DNA of 58,236 nt from Lysobacteraceae bacterium (lineage in GTDB: Bacteria > Pseudomonadota > Gammaproteobacteria > Xanthomonadales > Xanthomonadaceae): the NCBI GenBank assembly GCA_016789405.1, contig JAEUPQ010000005.1, positions 1 to 58,236 of the forward strand, written 5' to 3'. Positions 8,654-16,496 of the stretch are shown one piece after another. A program made the translations under genes and the position numbers. The notes beneath the pieces were generated by a model that had not been told where the DNA came from, made no database searches, and saw only the letters and a list, made by a program, of their open reading frames with translations. The first letter of the stretch is position 1. Each line of letters starts with the position of its first letter.

Positions 8654-9460
8654 TCATTCCCCGGCAGGCAACCACAGCAGCAGCGCGGCGCCGAGCGCGA
8701 AACGATACACCGCGAACGCCGTGAACCGGTGCGACTGGATGTAGCGCAACAGCCATTTCACGGAGATGAACGCGGTGACGGCCGAGGCCACGAAAGCCAC
8801 CGACAGCGCTGTCCAGTCCTCCTGGCCGATGCCGCCGTCCTTGTAGAGATCGAGCAGTTCGTAGCCGGTGGCGGCGAACATGGTGGGAATGCCGACCAGG
8901 AACGCGAACTCGGTGGCGGCCATGCGGCTGGTGGTCCCGGCCAGCAGCGCGACGAAGATGGTCGCGCCTGAACGCGAGGTACCGGGAAAGACGCCGGCCA
9001 CGACCTGGGCGATGCCGACGAGGATGGCGACCGTCCAGGTGATCGTCTCGCGCTCGCCGAGCACGGCCGCGCGCTTGGCCGCGAAATGTTCGGCCGCGAT
9101 CATCCACACGCCGCCGAGGATCAGTGCCCATGCCACCGGAGTGACGGTTTCCGGCAGCTCCCAGCCCAGCGCTTTCACCAGCAGGCCGCCGACGGCCGTG
9201 ACGGCGAAAGCAGTGCCGAGCTTGATGCCGTAGTCGCGATTGGCGGGCTCTCGGAAGCCGATCAGCAGGTTCCACAGGCGCTGGCGGTAGATCGCCACGA
9301 CCGCGAGGATCGCGCCGGCCTGGATGGCCACGTTGAACAGGTCGCTGCGTGCGCCCAGCCAATGCTGCGCGATCAGCAGGTGGCCGGTGCTGGAAATCGG
9401 CAGGAACTCGGTGATGCCTTCGATCACGCCGAGGAGGATGGCTTCGAGATAGGGATGCAT
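8654..9460 (-). CDS. uppP: Undecaprenyl-diphosphatase
   Basis: Integral membrane phosphatase (BacA/UppP) that dephosphorylates undecaprenyl pyrophosphate to recycle the lipid carrier for peptidoglycan and other wall polymers; it can confer bacitracin resistance. The product is 268 residues, the family's usual size. The start at 9460 (MHPYLEAILLGVIEG) is chosen by homology; upstream in-frame residues are not family-like. Both catalytic blocks are intact: GVIEGITEFLPISSTGHL near the N-terminus and VFPGTSRSGATI in the middle. About eight membrane segments are evident. No partner gene is adjacent. Confidence 0.96.
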   Translation of the reverse strand: MHPYLEAILLGVIEGITEFLPISSTGHLLIAQHWLGARSDLFNVAIQAGAILAVVAIYRQRLWNLLIGFREPANRDYGIKLGTAFAVTAVGGLLVKALGWELPETVTPVAWALILGGVWMIAAEHFAAKRAAVLGERETITWTVAILVGIAQVVAGVFPGTSRSGATIFVALLAGTTSRMAATEFAFLVGIPTMFAATGYELLDLYKDGGIGQEDWTALSVAFVASAVTAFISVKWLLRYIQSHRFTAFAVYRFALGAALLLWLPAGE

Positions 9461-9528
9461 GGGCAGCTGTGTGCAGCCGGGAACGGCGGGCGCTAGTGTA
9501 CAGAGCCCGCCGGCCATCCACTTTCGCA

Positions 9529-9557
9529 CCGCCTCCCTACGCGAGGGAGGGAGGCGG
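9529..9557. repeat. GC-rich hairpin downstream of the protease gene
   Basis: Ten-base arms CCGCCTCCCT (9529-9538) and AGGGAGGCGG (9548-9557) flank a nine-base loop, just after the stop of the protease gene on the minus strand. No run of T follows on either strand, so it is a weak candidate for an intrinsic terminator. A second short inverted repeat built on GATCGATC lies at about 9563-9585. Confidence 0.45.
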
Positions 9558-9583
9558 CATCGGATCGATCGGTGGTCGATCGA

Positions 9584-10822
9584 TCAGGGACTGGTCACGA
9601 GGGTGAGACCGGGGAATGCAGCGAGGACCGGGGCGATCGGTTGGTAGAAGGAGCGCGTGGGATCTTGCAGTGGGCCGACAAACGAGCAGGAGGCCTCATG
9701 GCTGCGCGTGCCCGAAAGTACGCCCTGTGCCTGCCCTTCCGGTGTGACGAACGAACCGCCGGAATCCCCCGGGTCGGCGCAGGCCGTCGTTGACGACAGC
9801 TGCCTGACCTGCCCTTCGGCATAGTTGACCGTTACATTGGTGTGGAGCAAGGTCCCGCAGGAAGCGCCAGACGTCCGGCCGGAGCGGCAGACCGCCGCGC
9901 CGATCACTGCCGGCTGGGCGCCACGCACCACCACGTTGCCGCCGTACTGGTAAGCGTTCACCCAGGGGCGCGGGATGCCCTGCGGATTGGTGTTGTGAAC
10001 GACCGCGTAGTCGGTTCCAGGGAACACGCTCTGGTAGATGTAGCCGATCGACTGGCCATTGACGTGGGTGAGGTTCTGCCCCGTGGGGCCGCAATGGCCT
10101 GCGGTGACGAAACCGTTGTTCACCCCCAACGTGACGGCAAAACCGATCGAGCACCTGTTCTCGTAGCCGGGTCGTCCGGGTGTCGGGTAGCTGTAGCCGT
10201 CGCCGCCACGGATATCGAAAGCGGTCGTGCGCGGGCGTGCGGCGGATTCCTTGAAGGTCACCATCCGACGATCGACACCCGCGACATAGACGAATTCGGC
10301 CGCGCGCGCGCGCGCGCCAATGTCCGTGGTGATCACGACGCGGTTGCTGCGCGGGTCGACATGCCAGGAATGAATGCGCACATCCAGGCCAGTGCCTTTG
10401 ACGCTGCGCAGCGTGGTGCGGGAGGCATTTCGCGCCACGGCATCGAGTTTTGCCTGCGCGCTTTCGAGCGTGCGCAGGCTGTAAGCGACCACGCGCGTGG
10501 GCTGGCCGATACCGCGCACCATGACGGTACCCGGGTGCGTGGAGGCGACGACGGTACGGTAGTTGCCCCGCGCGTCGCGTTCCAGCCATGTACCGGCGTA
10601 TTGGGCACCCAGGCGGGTGCGGGCTTCGCGCTCGACGCCCGCGGCGCCACGCTCGGTGTCGAGATACTGCTGCAACTGCTGCGGCCGGATGCCGAGATCG
10701 CGCTGCATCGCGAACCGCAACTGCGTCGGCATGGTGTCGGCGGTGGGCGGCGCGGCCGATGCTGTGGCGGCGACGAGCAGCGAAACGGCGAGGACACCTG
10801 CAGACGTACGAGTATTGCGCAT
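9584..10822 (-). CDS. Secreted serine pro-protease, alpha-lytic / streptogrisin type (S1 family)
   Basis: Secreted chymotrypsin-fold protease made as a pre-pro-protein of 412 residues. A signal peptide (about residues 1-23, ending ATASA) is followed by a pro-region of about 175 residues and a mature domain of about 210. The pro-region resembles that of alpha-lytic protease, which is a folding catalyst. The catalytic triad is complete: His243 in VTAGHCG, Asp271 in GTDYAVV, Ser354 in PGDSGGS. Cysteine pairs around these sites fit the three disulfides of the family. The start at 10822 has AAGGAG six bases upstream. The family is best known from Lysobacter enzymogenes, where it lyses other bacteria. 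A run of CG dinucleotides lies in the pro-region (10301-10317). Confidence 0.93.
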   Translation of the reverse strand: MRNTRTSAGVLAVSLLVAATASAAPPTADTMPTQLRFAMQRDLGIRPQQLQQYLDTERGAAGVEREARTRLGAQYAGTWLERDARGNYRTVVASTHPGTVMVRGIGQPTRVVAYSLRTLESAQAKLDAVARNASRTTLRSVKGTGLDVRIHSWHVDPRSNRVVITTDIGARARAAEFVYVAGVDRRMVTFKESAARPRTTAFDIRGGDGYSYPTPGRPGYENRCSIGFAVTLGVNNGFVTAGHCGPTGQNLTHVNGQSIGYIYQSVFPGTDYAVVHNTNPQGIPRPWVNAYQYGGNVVVRGAQPAVIGAAVCRSGRTSGASCGTLLHTNVTVNYAEGQVRQLSSTTACADPGDSGGSFVTPEGQAQGVLSGTRSHEASCSFVGPLQDPTRSFYQPIAPVLAAFPGLTLVTSP

Positions 10823-11237
10823 CGAAAACTCCTTTTTTTGCGGGGATGCGACGCAGGCTGGTCCCGCGTCGGTCCGCATGGGGCATGCCGGGACAACGCG
10901 ACATCGATGCGTGGGGGCCCTTCCGCCGCGTCGACATCGCGCGCGGCCTTGTCATGTCGACGCCGCTGTGCGGTGGTCGACACGTACGCGTCCATGCGTG
11001 ACGTGCAAAGCGTAGCGTGTCGGTTTCTCATGATTCGCGACCCGCCGCGCCGGTCGAACGGACGCGCGGTACCGTTCGTCCGCGATGCCGGCCGGTGAGG
11101 GCGGTCAGATGGATGATGATCCTGTTGCTGGTTCCTTTCCGCTCCCATCCATGCCGGTTGCTGTCGCGGAAGAGTGCGACGGACAATTCCCGTGCACGCG
11201 CAGGCCGCGCGTGTCATCCGATGCCAAGGAGTGTTCC
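10823..11237. other. Divergent intergenic region, 415 bases
   Basis: This gap separates the divergently transcribed protease (minus) and a small secreted protein gene (plus), and presumably holds promoters for both. The protease ribosome site is at 10829-10834 beside a seven-T run (10833-10839). No ORF here has credible protein features, and no clear operator or RNA structure was recognised. Confidence 0.5.
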
Positions 11238-11846
11238 ATGTCGTGCAGCAAGTACATTGCGGTTGTTCTGTCCGTCCTGCTCCCGATGTCTGCCCATGCC
11301 GCAGACCGCGTCTTCGAATTCACCGGAAAGGTCATCCATGGCGGCACGCTCGCTCCCGAGGGTGCCGAGGTCGCGGGGTCGTTCTCGTACGATCCTTCGA
11401 CGCGACCGTGGTTCGAGATCGGCACTGACGCCCATTACCTCATTCCCGCGCCGCATTACATCGAGGTGCGTGTCGCCGGGCAGCAGGCGCTCGGCACGAA
11501 TCTCGTCGCTTACGTCAGCAACGACTTCGGCGGAAACGTCGAGGATGTGGTCAGCATCGACAATTCCGGCGGATTGACGCTGGATGGCGCCTACCTGCCG
11601 GAGGGCACGCTGTCCGTGGTGTTCGCCAGTGGGCCGGGAAGCACGGGCGCGCTGCATAACCGGCGGTTGCCGAGGAAGTACGACCTGGTCCGCTTCGACG
11701 CACCGGGCGGTTCGGGTGGCATCCTCCGGCGCAATGGCGAACAGGATGGCACACTGCTGCAGTTCTCGATCGAGACGATCGTGGCCCGGAGGATCTGCCC
11801 CGCGGCGAATGATCGCGCCGAGACGTCGCAGTGCGTCGAGCGGTGA
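11238..11846 (+). CDS. Hypothetical secreted protein
   Basis: I do not recognise a named family. The 202-residue product starts at 11238, after AAGGAG at 11226-11231, with a clear signal peptide (MSCSKYIAVVLSVLLPMSAHAA). The mature part is beta-rich: FTGKVIHGGTLAPEGAEVAGSFSYD followed by other alternating strands. That opening resembles exported proteins often ending in a sorting signal (PEP-CTERM), but no C-terminal anchor is present here. The tail has a CPAANDRAETSQC segment whose two cysteines could pair. It sits alone between divergent and convergent neighbours, so context gives no role. Confidence 0.75.
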   Translation: MSCSKYIAVVLSVLLPMSAHAADRVFEFTGKVIHGGTLAPEGAEVAGSFSYDPSTRPWFEIGTDAHYLIPAPHYIEVRVAGQQALGTNLVAYVSNDFGGNVEDVVSIDNSGGLTLDGAYLPEGTLSVVFASGPGSTGALHNRRLPRKYDLVRFDAPGGSGGILRRNGEQDGTLLQFSIETIVARRICPAANDRAETSQCVER

Positions 11847-11916
11847 TGCCGAAGCCACGCGTCCTTGCCGATGCGTGAGCAGACGGGCGCGCTGCCGATG
11901 CTTGTTCGCGACGAAA

Positions 11917-11944
11917 GCACGCCCCCGGGACGACGGGGGCGTGC
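11917..11944. terminator. Bidirectional hairpin between convergent genes
   Basis: Perfect ten-base arms GCACGCCCCC (11917-11926) and GGGGGCGTGC (11935-11944) with an eight-base loop lie between the ends of two convergent genes. The stem is very stable and ideally placed. T-runs are short (TTTCG on the minus side), so it may work as a bidirectional or Rho-assisted terminator. Confidence 0.55.
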
Positions 11945-11996
11945 GTCGCGATCACGATGATCGCAACGCGAACATGCCCGCGCGACCGTGGTGCGT

Positions 11997-14198
11997 TCAG
12001 TCCGGCTGCCCCAGGCGGAAGAACACCGCTTCTTCGCCGCCTTCGGCGAGGCCCAGGCCGAAGTAGATCGGGCCCAGCGGCGTATCGAGCGCGGTGTAGA
12101 CGCTGCCGCCGAAGATCGTGCGTTCCAGCGAGGGTTCCTGCCCGCGCCCCCACAGCTGTCCGGCTTCCAGCGAGCCGCCGATGAACAGCGGGTACTGCAT
12201 GATCTGCGCCAGCGGATAGTTGAACTGCAGCGTGCCCAGGGCCGCGCCGTTGCCGCGCAGGGTGTCGATGCCGTAGCCGGAGAGGCGGAACGGGCCGCCG
12301 AGCGTGGCGACATCCTCGAAAGCGTTGCCGCGACGGTCGTGCGTGCGCATGCCCAGTTGCCAGCGCCCGCCGAGTCCGGTGAATGCCATGTTCGCGTTGA
12401 GCCTCGACGTGAAGCCGCGCGTGTCCGCATCGAGGATCGACAGATAGCGCGTGTGCCGCGCCTGGAGGTACCAGCCCTTCGACGGGAATTCCGCATCGTC
12501 CTGGGTGTCGATCACGAAGTTCAGGTCGACGCCCGCGCTGGTCGTGGTGCGCGGGATCGCGGTACTCACCGAGTCGCGACGCAGGTCGAAGTGGTTGCGG
12601 CGCGCGAACGGCGCGATCGAGGCCTCGCCCCAATCGCCGAGCACCGCGCCCACGCCGGTGCGCGCCTGCCAGAAGCTGTAGCGGTATTCGCCCGTGGCGT
12701 TGCCGCCGTCGAGCAGGGTCTCGTTCTCGCCGCGCCATTCCAGCGACGGCCGGAAGAACACGCTGCGTTGCAGCGTGAGCGGCTGGTTCAGTTCGGCGAA
12801 GGCGCGGTTGCGGTCGCCGATGCGGGCTTCCAGCAGCAGCTCGCCGCCGAATCGGTTGAGCTCGCGCTTGCCGTAGCGCGCGCCGAGCTGGTATTCGCCC
12901 TGGCCTTCGAAATCGTCCTGCATCAGCAGGCCGAGCTTGATCGTGCCGTCTTCTTCCCAGCGCCGGCTGCGCGCGACGTAGGTCAGCACCGTGTCCTCGC
13001 GATCGTCCGATTCGACGGTGTAATAGACGCGCGAGAATTCGCCGAGGCCGTACAGGCGGCCCAGGTCATGCTCGATCTTCTTCGTGTCGATCGTGTCGCC
13101 GGGTTTGGCGGACATGCGCGCGAGGATGGCTTCGTCGTCGACGCCGGAGGTGTTGACCAGTTCCACGCGGTCGATGGTGCCGATCGGCTTGAGCCGTGCC
13201 GTGCGGCCTGCGCGCCATGCCGCGTAATCGGCCTCCGACATGCGCATCGCCTGCAACTGCGGCAGCGCGGCTTCGGCGGCCGCTTCGCCCAGCGGAACGC
13301 CCTTGTCCATCCCGCCGCTGAAGTCCGCCGAACCCAGGTCGCCCAGCGTCGGCACGATCAGCACGTCGCGCGGACCGAGCCGGTCGCGCTGGCGCTGGCT
13401 TTCCTTCTGCATCAGCGCGGTGATCATCTGGTCGGTGATGCTGAAGGGATCGAGCAACTGGTCGCGCGTCTTCAGCGTCGCGGCGATGTCCACGGCGATG
13501 ATCCGCCGCGCGCCCCACTTCTGCGCGACTTCCACCGGCAGGTTCATCGCCACGCCGCCGTCGATCAACGACCGGTCGCCGTAGCTCACCGGCGAGAACG
13601 CGCCGGGCACCGCCATGCTGGCGCGCACCGCGTTGACCAGGTCGCCTTGGTCCATGGCGACCGCGTCGCCGGTCTCGAGATCGGTGCCGACTGCGCGGTA
13701 GGGAATCGGCAGGTCGTCGAAGCGTGGAATCGTCGCACTGGGCAGCAGCGCGGCGCGCAGGGCGATGGCCAGGCGCTGGCCTTCGAACAGCGATGGCGGC
13801 ACGCCGACCTTGCCATCGCGCAGGCCGAAGCCGCCCTTGGCCAGGAAGCTGCGATCCTCGGCCTTGCGCCGCGCGGTGAAGACGCTGCGATCGATGCGAT
13901 CGACGAACATCGTGCCCCAGTCGAGCGCACGCATCTGCGTTTCGATTTCGGCGGCGCTCAGGCCGCTGGCGTAGAGGCTGCCGACCACTGCGCCCATGCT
14001 GGTGCCGACGATGCAGTCCACCGGGATGCGCTCGCGTTCGAGCACCTTGATCACGCCGATGTGCGCCATGCCGCGTGCGCCGCCTCCGCTGAGGACCAGG
14101 CAGGTGTCTAATTCGGCGGCGTGGGCCGCCCCGGGCGCGACCAAGTGCGCCAGCGAGAGGGCGAGGGTCGCGGCGAGCAGACGCGAGGTCTTGCGCAT
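11997..14198 (-). CDS. Patatin-like phospholipase autotransporter (type Vd, PlpD-like)
   Basis: A 733-residue outer-membrane protein that combines a lipase and its own transporter. After a signal peptide (about residues 1-28) comes a patatin domain with oxyanion loop GGGARG (38-43), nucleophile elbow GTSMG (Ser67) and catalytic dyad DGG (213-215). A single POTRA domain spans about residues 325-400 (IDRVELVNTSGVDDEAI onward). The rest is a 16-stranded BamA/FhaC-like barrel with alternating aromatic strands, ending in a barrel-terminal signal (VFFRLGQPD). This order defines type Vd secretion, known from Pseudomonas PlpD and Fusobacterium FplA, which are phospholipases A1. Surface display or release of the lipase is inferred. 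Confidence 0.92.
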   Translation of the reverse strand: MRKTSRLLAATLALSLAHLVAPGAAHAAELDTCLVLSGGGARGMAHIGVIKVLERERIPVDCIVGTSMGAVVGSLYASGLSAAEIETQMRALDWGTMFVDRIDRSVFTARRKAEDRSFLAKGGFGLRDGKVGVPPSLFEGQRLAIALRAALLPSATIPRFDDLPIPYRAVGTDLETGDAVAMDQGDLVNAVRASMAVPGAFSPVSYGDRSLIDGGVAMNLPVEVAQKWGARRIIAVDIAATLKTRDQLLDPFSITDQMITALMQKESQRQRDRLGPRDVLIVPTLGDLGSADFSGGMDKGVPLGEAAAEAALPQLQAMRMSEADYAAWRAGRTARLKPIGTIDRVELVNTSGVDDEAILARMSAKPGDTIDTKKIEHDLGRLYGLGEFSRVYYTVESDDREDTVLTYVARSRRWEEDGTIKLGLLMQDDFEGQGEYQLGARYGKRELNRFGGELLLEARIGDRNRAFAELNQPLTLQRSVFFRPSLEWRGENETLLDGGNATGEYRYSFWQARTGVGAVLGDWGEASIAPFARRNHFDLRRDSVSTAIPRTTTSAGVDLNFVIDTQDDAEFPSKGWYLQARHTRYLSILDADTRGFTSRLNANMAFTGLGGRWQLGMRTHDRRGNAFEDVATLGGPFRLSGYGIDTLRGNGAALGTLQFNYPLAQIMQYPLFIGGSLEAGQLWGRGQEPSLERTIFGGSVYTALDTPLGPIYFGLGLAEGGEEAVFFRLGQPD

Positions 14199-14256
14199 GA
14201 CGGGGAGGCCTGATGGGACTGCCGCGCAGTCTATCGTGCCGCAGCACAGCCCCGAC

Positions 14257-14262
14257 TATGAT
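14257..14262 (+). promoter_or_regulatory. Possible -10 box for the Gfo/Idh gene
   Basis: TATGAT sits 43 bases before the start codon in the gap between divergent genes. The -35 region 17 bases upstream (TCGTGC) is a poor match, so this is only a candidate. Confidence 0.28.
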
Positions 14263-14304
14263 CCGGCGCTGTGCCGGGCATGTCCCGGGGTAGGGAGGGA
14301 CGGG

Positions 14305-15291
14305 ATGAAGACGATCCGCTGGGGCATCATCGGGTGCGGCGCAGTGACGGAGGTCAAGAGCGGCCCGGCATACCAGCAGACGGCGGGTTTCGCGTTGCAG
14401 GCGGTGATGCGCCGCGACCTGGCGAAGGCCGAGGACTACGCGCGCCGTCACGGCGTCCCGCGCTGGACCGATGACGCCGATGCGATCATCCGCGCCGAGG
14501 ATATCGACGCGGTCTACATCGCGACGCCGCCCGACACCCATCTGCACTACGCCCTGCGCGTCGCCGCCGCAGGCAAGCCCTGCTGCGTCGAGAAGCCGAT
14601 GGCGCGCACGCCGGAGGAATGCGCCCGGATGAACGCCGCATTCCGTGAGGCGGGCGTCCCCTTGTTCGTTGCCTACTACCGGCGTTCGCTGCCGCGTTTC
14701 GAGCACGTCGCGCAATGGCTGGCCGCAGGCCGCATCGGCGTCGTGCGGCAGGTCCGCTGGGCGTTCTCGCGGCCGCCCAAGCCCGCCGATCTTGCGGGTG
14801 CTCCGGACTGGCGCACCGACCCGGCGACGGCCGGCGGCGGATACTTCGTGGATCTCGCCAGCCACGGCCTCGATCTGCTGATGCACCTGCTGGGCGACAT
14901 CGACGGCGCGTCCGGCACCGTCGAGCGCCAGCTGGGCCTGTATCCGGCCGAAGACGCGGTGGTCGCCCACTGGCGCCATGCACCGCAACCCGACGGCAGT
15001 CGCCCGCTCGGTTGCGGCTACTGGAATTTCGCTGCGGATCGCCGACGCGATGCCGTCGAGATCGTGGGCAGCCAGGGCGCGATCCGTTTTTCGGTCTTCG
15101 ACGACGTGCCGCTGGTGCTGGAATGCGAAGGCGTCCGGACCAAGCGCGTCATCGCGCATCCGCCGCATATCCAGCTGCCGCATGTCGCGAACATCGCCCG
15201 TCACCTGCGCGGGGAGGCATCGCATCCTTCGACGGGCGATCGCGCTGCGCGCGCCACCGAAGTCATGGCACGGATACTGGGCCGCGCCTGA
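14305..15291 (+). CDS. Gfo/Idh/MocA family oxidoreductase
   Basis: NAD(P)-dependent dehydrogenase of the glucose-fructose oxidoreductase / inositol dehydrogenase family, 328 residues, cytosolic. An N-terminal Rossmann fold opens with IRWGIIGCGAVTEVKSGPA (the family GxGxxxx pattern). The IATPPDTH strand precedes the cofactor-site EKP triad (Glu96-Lys97-Pro98). The C-terminal half has the substrate-domain helix GGGYFVDLASHGLDLLMHLLG, whose DxxxH pattern supplies the usual catalytic His. Start 14305 follows a GGGAGGGACGGG purine run; upstream in-frame codons overlap the divergent gene. The substrate, probably a sugar or cyclitol, cannot be read from the sequence or neighbours. Confidence 0.9.
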   Translation: MKTIRWGIIGCGAVTEVKSGPAYQQTAGFALQAVMRRDLAKAEDYARRHGVPRWTDDADAIIRAEDIDAVYIATPPDTHLHYALRVAAAGKPCCVEKPMARTPEECARMNAAFREAGVPLFVAYYRRSLPRFEHVAQWLAAGRIGVVRQVRWAFSRPPKPADLAGAPDWRTDPATAGGGYFVDLASHGLDLLMHLLGDIDGASGTVERQLGLYPAEDAVVAHWRHAPQPDGSRPLGCGYWNFAADRRRDAVEIVGSQGAIRFSVFDDVPLVLECEGVRTKRVIAHPPHIQLPHVANIARHLRGEASHPSTGDRAARATEVMARILGRA

Positions 15292-15321
15292 GGCGCGGCA
15301 TCGCGTATCGCGTCGTCGTGG

Positions 15322-16263
15322 TCAGCCTGCGTCCCGCGCCCGCGTCGACACCGTGTCCACGTCTGGCGGTTCGCGGAAGGGCAGCAGGAACATCCGCCAC
15401 AGGCCGGGCTGGGTCGGGCCGATGCCGGTCTGGCGCACCGGGCCCCGGCTGAAGGTGCCGAACAGACGGTCCCAGAGGATCGCGTTGCAGGCGTAGTTGG
15501 TGTTGCTCTCCTCGAACACCATCGAGTGGTGGCGGCGGTGCTGGTCGCTGGAGGTGACGAACAGGTTGAAGACCGGGGTGTCCATGCGCACGTTGGCGTG
15601 GGCCAGAGTCGCGTTGGCCAGCAGCAGGATGCCGGCGGCGCCGGTCGCCTGCTCCGGTGCACCGGTCAGCGCGGCCAGCAGCACCATCGGCAGGGTCAGC
15701 AGCACCAGTTCGAACGGGTGGTTGGTGCCGGTGTTGATTGCGTGCAGGTTCTGGAAGCCGTGGTGGAAGCCATGCCCGGTCATCCGCCACAGCGGCGCCC
15801 AGCGATGGATGGCGCGGTGCGCCCAGTAGTAGATCAGGTCGGAGGCGAAGAACAGCAGCAGCGCCTGCACCAGGGTCGGCCAGCCGGCCGGCCAGAGCAC
15901 GGCGCCGATGCGTTCGCGCAGTGGCTCGAGCGCCTCGGGCAGCAGCGATTCGTAGCCCGCGATCATCAGTCCCGACAGCAGCAGCCCGAGCAGATACACG
16001 CCGCCCAGGCGCAGGTGCGCGCCGAGACCCAGCCGCCATGCCGGCATCGCCGGAACCAGACGCTCCAGCGTCATCGAAGCCGCCAGCACCGCGATCAGCA
16101 CCACGAGGGTCGTCTCCTCGGTCGCACCCAGCGCCCACCACAAGCCCAGGGCCCCGGCCAGCAGCAGCGGATGGCCGGCGAGGGCGATGGCGCGGGCGAG
16201 CCGGGGATGGCGGGACGGAAGGGCGGTGTCGTCCATGGGGCGTGCGGTTTCGCTGGGGAGCAT
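15322..16263 (-). CDS. Sterol desaturase / fatty acid hydroxylase family membrane protein
   Basis: Integral membrane di-iron oxygenase of the fatty acid hydroxylase superfamily, up to 313 residues with at least four hydrophobic segments. The metal-ligand histidine clusters are all visible: HRAIH, then HGFHH after the TG loop, and HRRHH near the C-terminus with the partner segment NTNYACNAILWDRLFGTF. Such enzymes hydroxylate or desaturate lipid chains or cyclic lipids; the exact substrate is unknown. The start may be 16263 or the Met at 16236 (MDDTALPSRH). It is transcribed away from glnA, so the nitrogen-control sites in the shared gap could also influence it. Confidence 0.88.
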   Translation of the reverse strand: MLPSETARPMDDTALPSRHPRLARAIALAGHPLLLAGALGLWWALGATEETTLVVLIAVLAASMTLERLVPAMPAWRLGLGAHLRLGGVYLLGLLLSGLMIAGYESLLPEALEPLRERIGAVLWPAGWPTLVQALLLFFASDLIYYWAHRAIHRWAPLWRMTGHGFHHGFQNLHAINTGTNHPFELVLLTLPMVLLAALTGAPEQATGAAGILLLANATLAHANVRMDTPVFNLFVTSSDQHRRHHSMVFEESNTNYACNAILWDRLFGTFSRGPVRQTGIGPTQPGLWRMFLLPFREPPDVDTVSTRARDAG

Positions 16264-16344
16264 GGTTGCAGTCTGTGATCCGCCATGCGTCGCCGGCGTG
16301 TGCCATCGGTCCGGGGCACGAGTGGGGCGCGTCCGGCACGTAGA

Positions 16345-16381
16345 TGGTGCAAAACCGGATCGTTTGCACCAGATCGGTGCG
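16345..16381 (+). promoter_or_regulatory. NtrC-type enhancer site upstream of glnA
   Basis: TGCACC-N5-GGTGCG at 16365-16381 is a near-perfect match to the NtrC dimer site (TGCACY-N5-GGTGCA). A third half-site, GGTGCA at 16346-16351, forms a wider inverted repeat with the first arm (TGGTGCAAA and TTTGCACCA). The strong dyad is centred about 95 bases before the expected glnA transcription start, a normal enhancer distance for sigma-54 activation. Confidence 0.8.
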
Positions 16382-16442
16382 TCGCTCGTGATAGGCGATA
16401 TCCCGATCGATTGAAATCAATGACTTGGATGCGATCCCGGGC

Positions 16443-16458
16443 TGGCACGCCCCTTGCA
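16443..16458 (+). promoter_or_regulatory. Sigma-54 promoter of glnA
   Basis: TGGCACG-CCCC-TTGCA matches the -24/-12 sigma-54 (RpoN) consensus at every defined position, with the required GG and GC ten bases apart. Transcription should start around 16470, about 27 bases before the glnA start codon. Together with the NtrC dyad it indicates nitrogen-limited induction by NtrC-RpoN. Confidence 0.9.
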
Positions 16459-16496
16459 ATGGGAGAGCCATTCCTCACCCTTCCGGAGTTTCCGAG

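Noticed and set aside
11988..14111. A 707-codon plus-strand open frame opposite the patatin autotransporter
   Set aside because: Low-complexity Arg/Ala/Val/Gln composition; the minus strand has the complete catalytic and barrel features.
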